Origin: Pectobacterium atrosepticum
GTDB lineage: Bacteria > Pseudomonadota > Gammaproteobacteria > Enterobacterales > Enterobacteriaceae
NCBI GenBank assembly: GCA_019056595.1
Contig: CP036163.1
Coordinates: forward strand, 1,178,001 to 1,242,000
Length of the DNA: 64,000 nt
Reading direction: 5' to 3'
The stretch's first letter is position 1; every line of letters starts with the position of its first letter. Positions 62,901-64,000 of the stretch are shown here, piece by piece. The notes under the pieces were generated by a model, which saw only the letters and a program-made list of their open reading frames with translations, was not told the DNA's origin and ran no database searches. The translations under genes and the position numbers were made by a program.

Positions 62901-64000
62901 TGCTGCTAACCGACCTCAAAATTAAAAAGGCGAAAGCCCAAGACAAGCCCTACACACTTAATGACGGTGGCGGACTGTCTTTACTGATTGATCCTAAAGG
63001 GACGAAAGGCTGGCGCTTCCGCTATCGGTTTGCCAACAAGCCTAAGCTCATATCGTTTGGCACTTACGATACCGTATCCCTTGCCGATGCCCGTAAGAAA
63101 CGTGATGAAGCCCGATCTATGTTAGCTAATGGCATTAACCCCAGCGATGCACGCAGAGCCGATAAGCTCTCTTTGCTGTTCTCTACGGAAAACACCTTTG
63201 AAGCGGTGGCGAGAGAATGGCACACATCAAAACTCACTACCTGGTCGGAAGGGTACGCCAAAGAAGTTATACACTATCTGGAAAAAGAAATTTTCCCGTT
63301 CCTGGGTAAACGTCCGATAGACCAGATCACGCCGCTTGAACTTTTGGCCGTTCTGCAAAAGATCGAAAAACGCGGAGCATTGGAACAAGCCAGCAAAATC
63401 CGCCGCCGCTGTGGTGAAGTATTCCGTTACGCAGTCGTAACCGGACGTGCTATGTATAATCCAGCGCCCGACCTGGCCAGCGCCATGAACAAGCCAAAGA
63501 ACAATCACTTCCCGTTCCTAACCGAAAGTGAACTACCCGACTTTGTTCAGGCACTCAATAATTACAAAGGAAGCCAGATCACCAAATATGCCACTCAGCT
63601 TTTAATGTTGACCGGTGTCAGAACCATTGAATTACGCGCGGCTGAGTGGGTTGAATTTGATTTAGATAATGCCCTGTGGGAAATACCTAAAGAACGGATG
63701 AAGAAGCGCCGCCCACATTTGGTGCCATTGTCCACGCACGCAATTGCTATTCTGAAAGAACTGAAAGTGCTAACTGGCTATTATCAACTTGTCTTTCCTG
63801 GTCGAAATGACACCAGAAAGCCGATGAGCGATGCCGCGATAAATAAAGTAATCAAAATGCTGGGTTATCACGGCAGACTTACTGGACACGGTTTCCGGCA
63901 TACCATGAGTACCATTTTGCACGAACATGGATATAACAGCGCATGGATTGAAACCCAGCTTGCGCATGTTGATAAAAATTCCATCCGTGGAACTTATAAC
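62900..64000 (+). CDS. P4-type tyrosine recombinase/integrase, C-terminus cut
   Basis: Site-specific recombinase at the edge of an element integrated at argW. The 367 visible codons run off the window. An N-terminal DUF4102-type arm-binding domain (about 1-85: LLTDLKIKKAKAQDKPYTLN, DGGGLSLLI) is followed by a core-binding domain (100-200) and the catalytic domain: Arg in TGVRTIELRAAEW, His-X2-Arg in HGFRHTMS, His in TQLAHVDKNSIRGTYN, whose Tyr is probably the nucleophile. The start has no clear Shine-Dalgarno. Base use is more AT-rich than the neighbours. Confidence 0.93.
   Translation, partial: MLLTDLKIKKAKAQDKPYTLNDGGGLSLLIDPKGTKGWRFRYRFANKPKLISFGTYDTVSLADARKKRDEARSMLANGINPSDARRADKLSLLFSTENTFEAVAREWHTSKLTTWSEGYAKEVIHYLEKEIFPFLGKRPIDQITPLELLAVLQKIEKRGALEQASKIRRRCGEVFRYAVVTGRAMYNPAPDLASAMNKPKNNHFPFLTESELPDFVQALNNYKGSQITKYATQLLMLTGVRTIELRAAEWVEFDLDNALWEIPKERMKKRRPHLVPLSTHAIAILKELKVLTGYYQLVFPGRNDTRKPMSDAAINKVIKMLGYHGRLTGHGFRHTMSTILHEHGYNSAWIETQLAHVDKNSIRGTYN

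Overview
The window is a stretch of enterobacterial chromosome, most likely from a soft-rot Pectobacterium or a close relative. The gene order follows the E. coli K-12 map from nuo to argW almost gene for gene, and the proteins are full length and highly similar to the E. coli ones where I know those sequences. The genus call is inferred from the LrhA/HexA-type regulator, the ERIC elements and the accessory genes; no rRNA or species marker is present.

Layout. 1-3140: 5' end of the nuo operon (nuoA, nuoB, fused nuoCD, start of nuoE), minus strand. 3817-11065: lrhA/hexA, alaA, yfbR, yfbS, yfbT, yfbU, yfbV. 11489-14908: ackA-pta, the acetate overflow pathway. 15029-19796: a DUF817 membrane protein, yfcD, yfcE, yfcG, folX, yfcH. 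19965-23099: histidine/basic amino-acid ABC transporter hisJQMP. 23514-33656: ubiX, purF, cvpA, dedD, folC, accD, dedA, truA, usg, pdxB, all minus strand. 33978-36203: an EamA-type exporter and flk. 36330-45755: fabB, mnmC, the yfcL-epmC-yfcA-mepA-aroC-prmB run, smrB, sixA. 46975-52486: a five-gene chaperone-usher operon of the spore-coat-U (Csu) type. 52479-61031: fadJ, fadI, yfcZ, fadL, mqo, mlaA. 61649-62587: yfdC. 62664-62738: tRNA-Arg(CCT), followed by a P4-type integrase cut by the window end; this is the left edge of an integrated element whose cargo lies outside.

Differences from the E. coli map as I know it: DUF817 stands where yfcC is; yfcF, yfcI and argT are missing; an EamA exporter lies between pdxB and flk; the Csu-type operon lies between sixA and fadJ, whereas E. 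coli K-12 carries an unrelated chaperone-usher cluster (yfcO-V) on the other side of sixA; mqo lies between fadL and mlaA.

Themes: central metabolism (complex I, Mqo, AckA-Pta, AlaA), lipid metabolism with recognisable FadR/FabR sites (fabB, accD, fadIJ, fadL, mlaA), purine and folate synthesis with a PurR box before cvpA, and RNA/protein modification (truA, mnmC, prmB, epmC). Intergenic space holds three full ERIC elements (one of 127 bp, two with about 75 bp of extra internal sequence) and shorter derivatives, placed in the leaders of yfcH and mlaA and ahead of the fimbrial operon. I see no CRISPR array, insertion sequence, toxin-antitoxin pair or evident defence system. The least ordinary parts are the fimbrial operon with its internal terminator and small upstream ORF, the pentapeptide-repeat tail of YfcD, the tandem repeat after hisJ, and the argW integrase.
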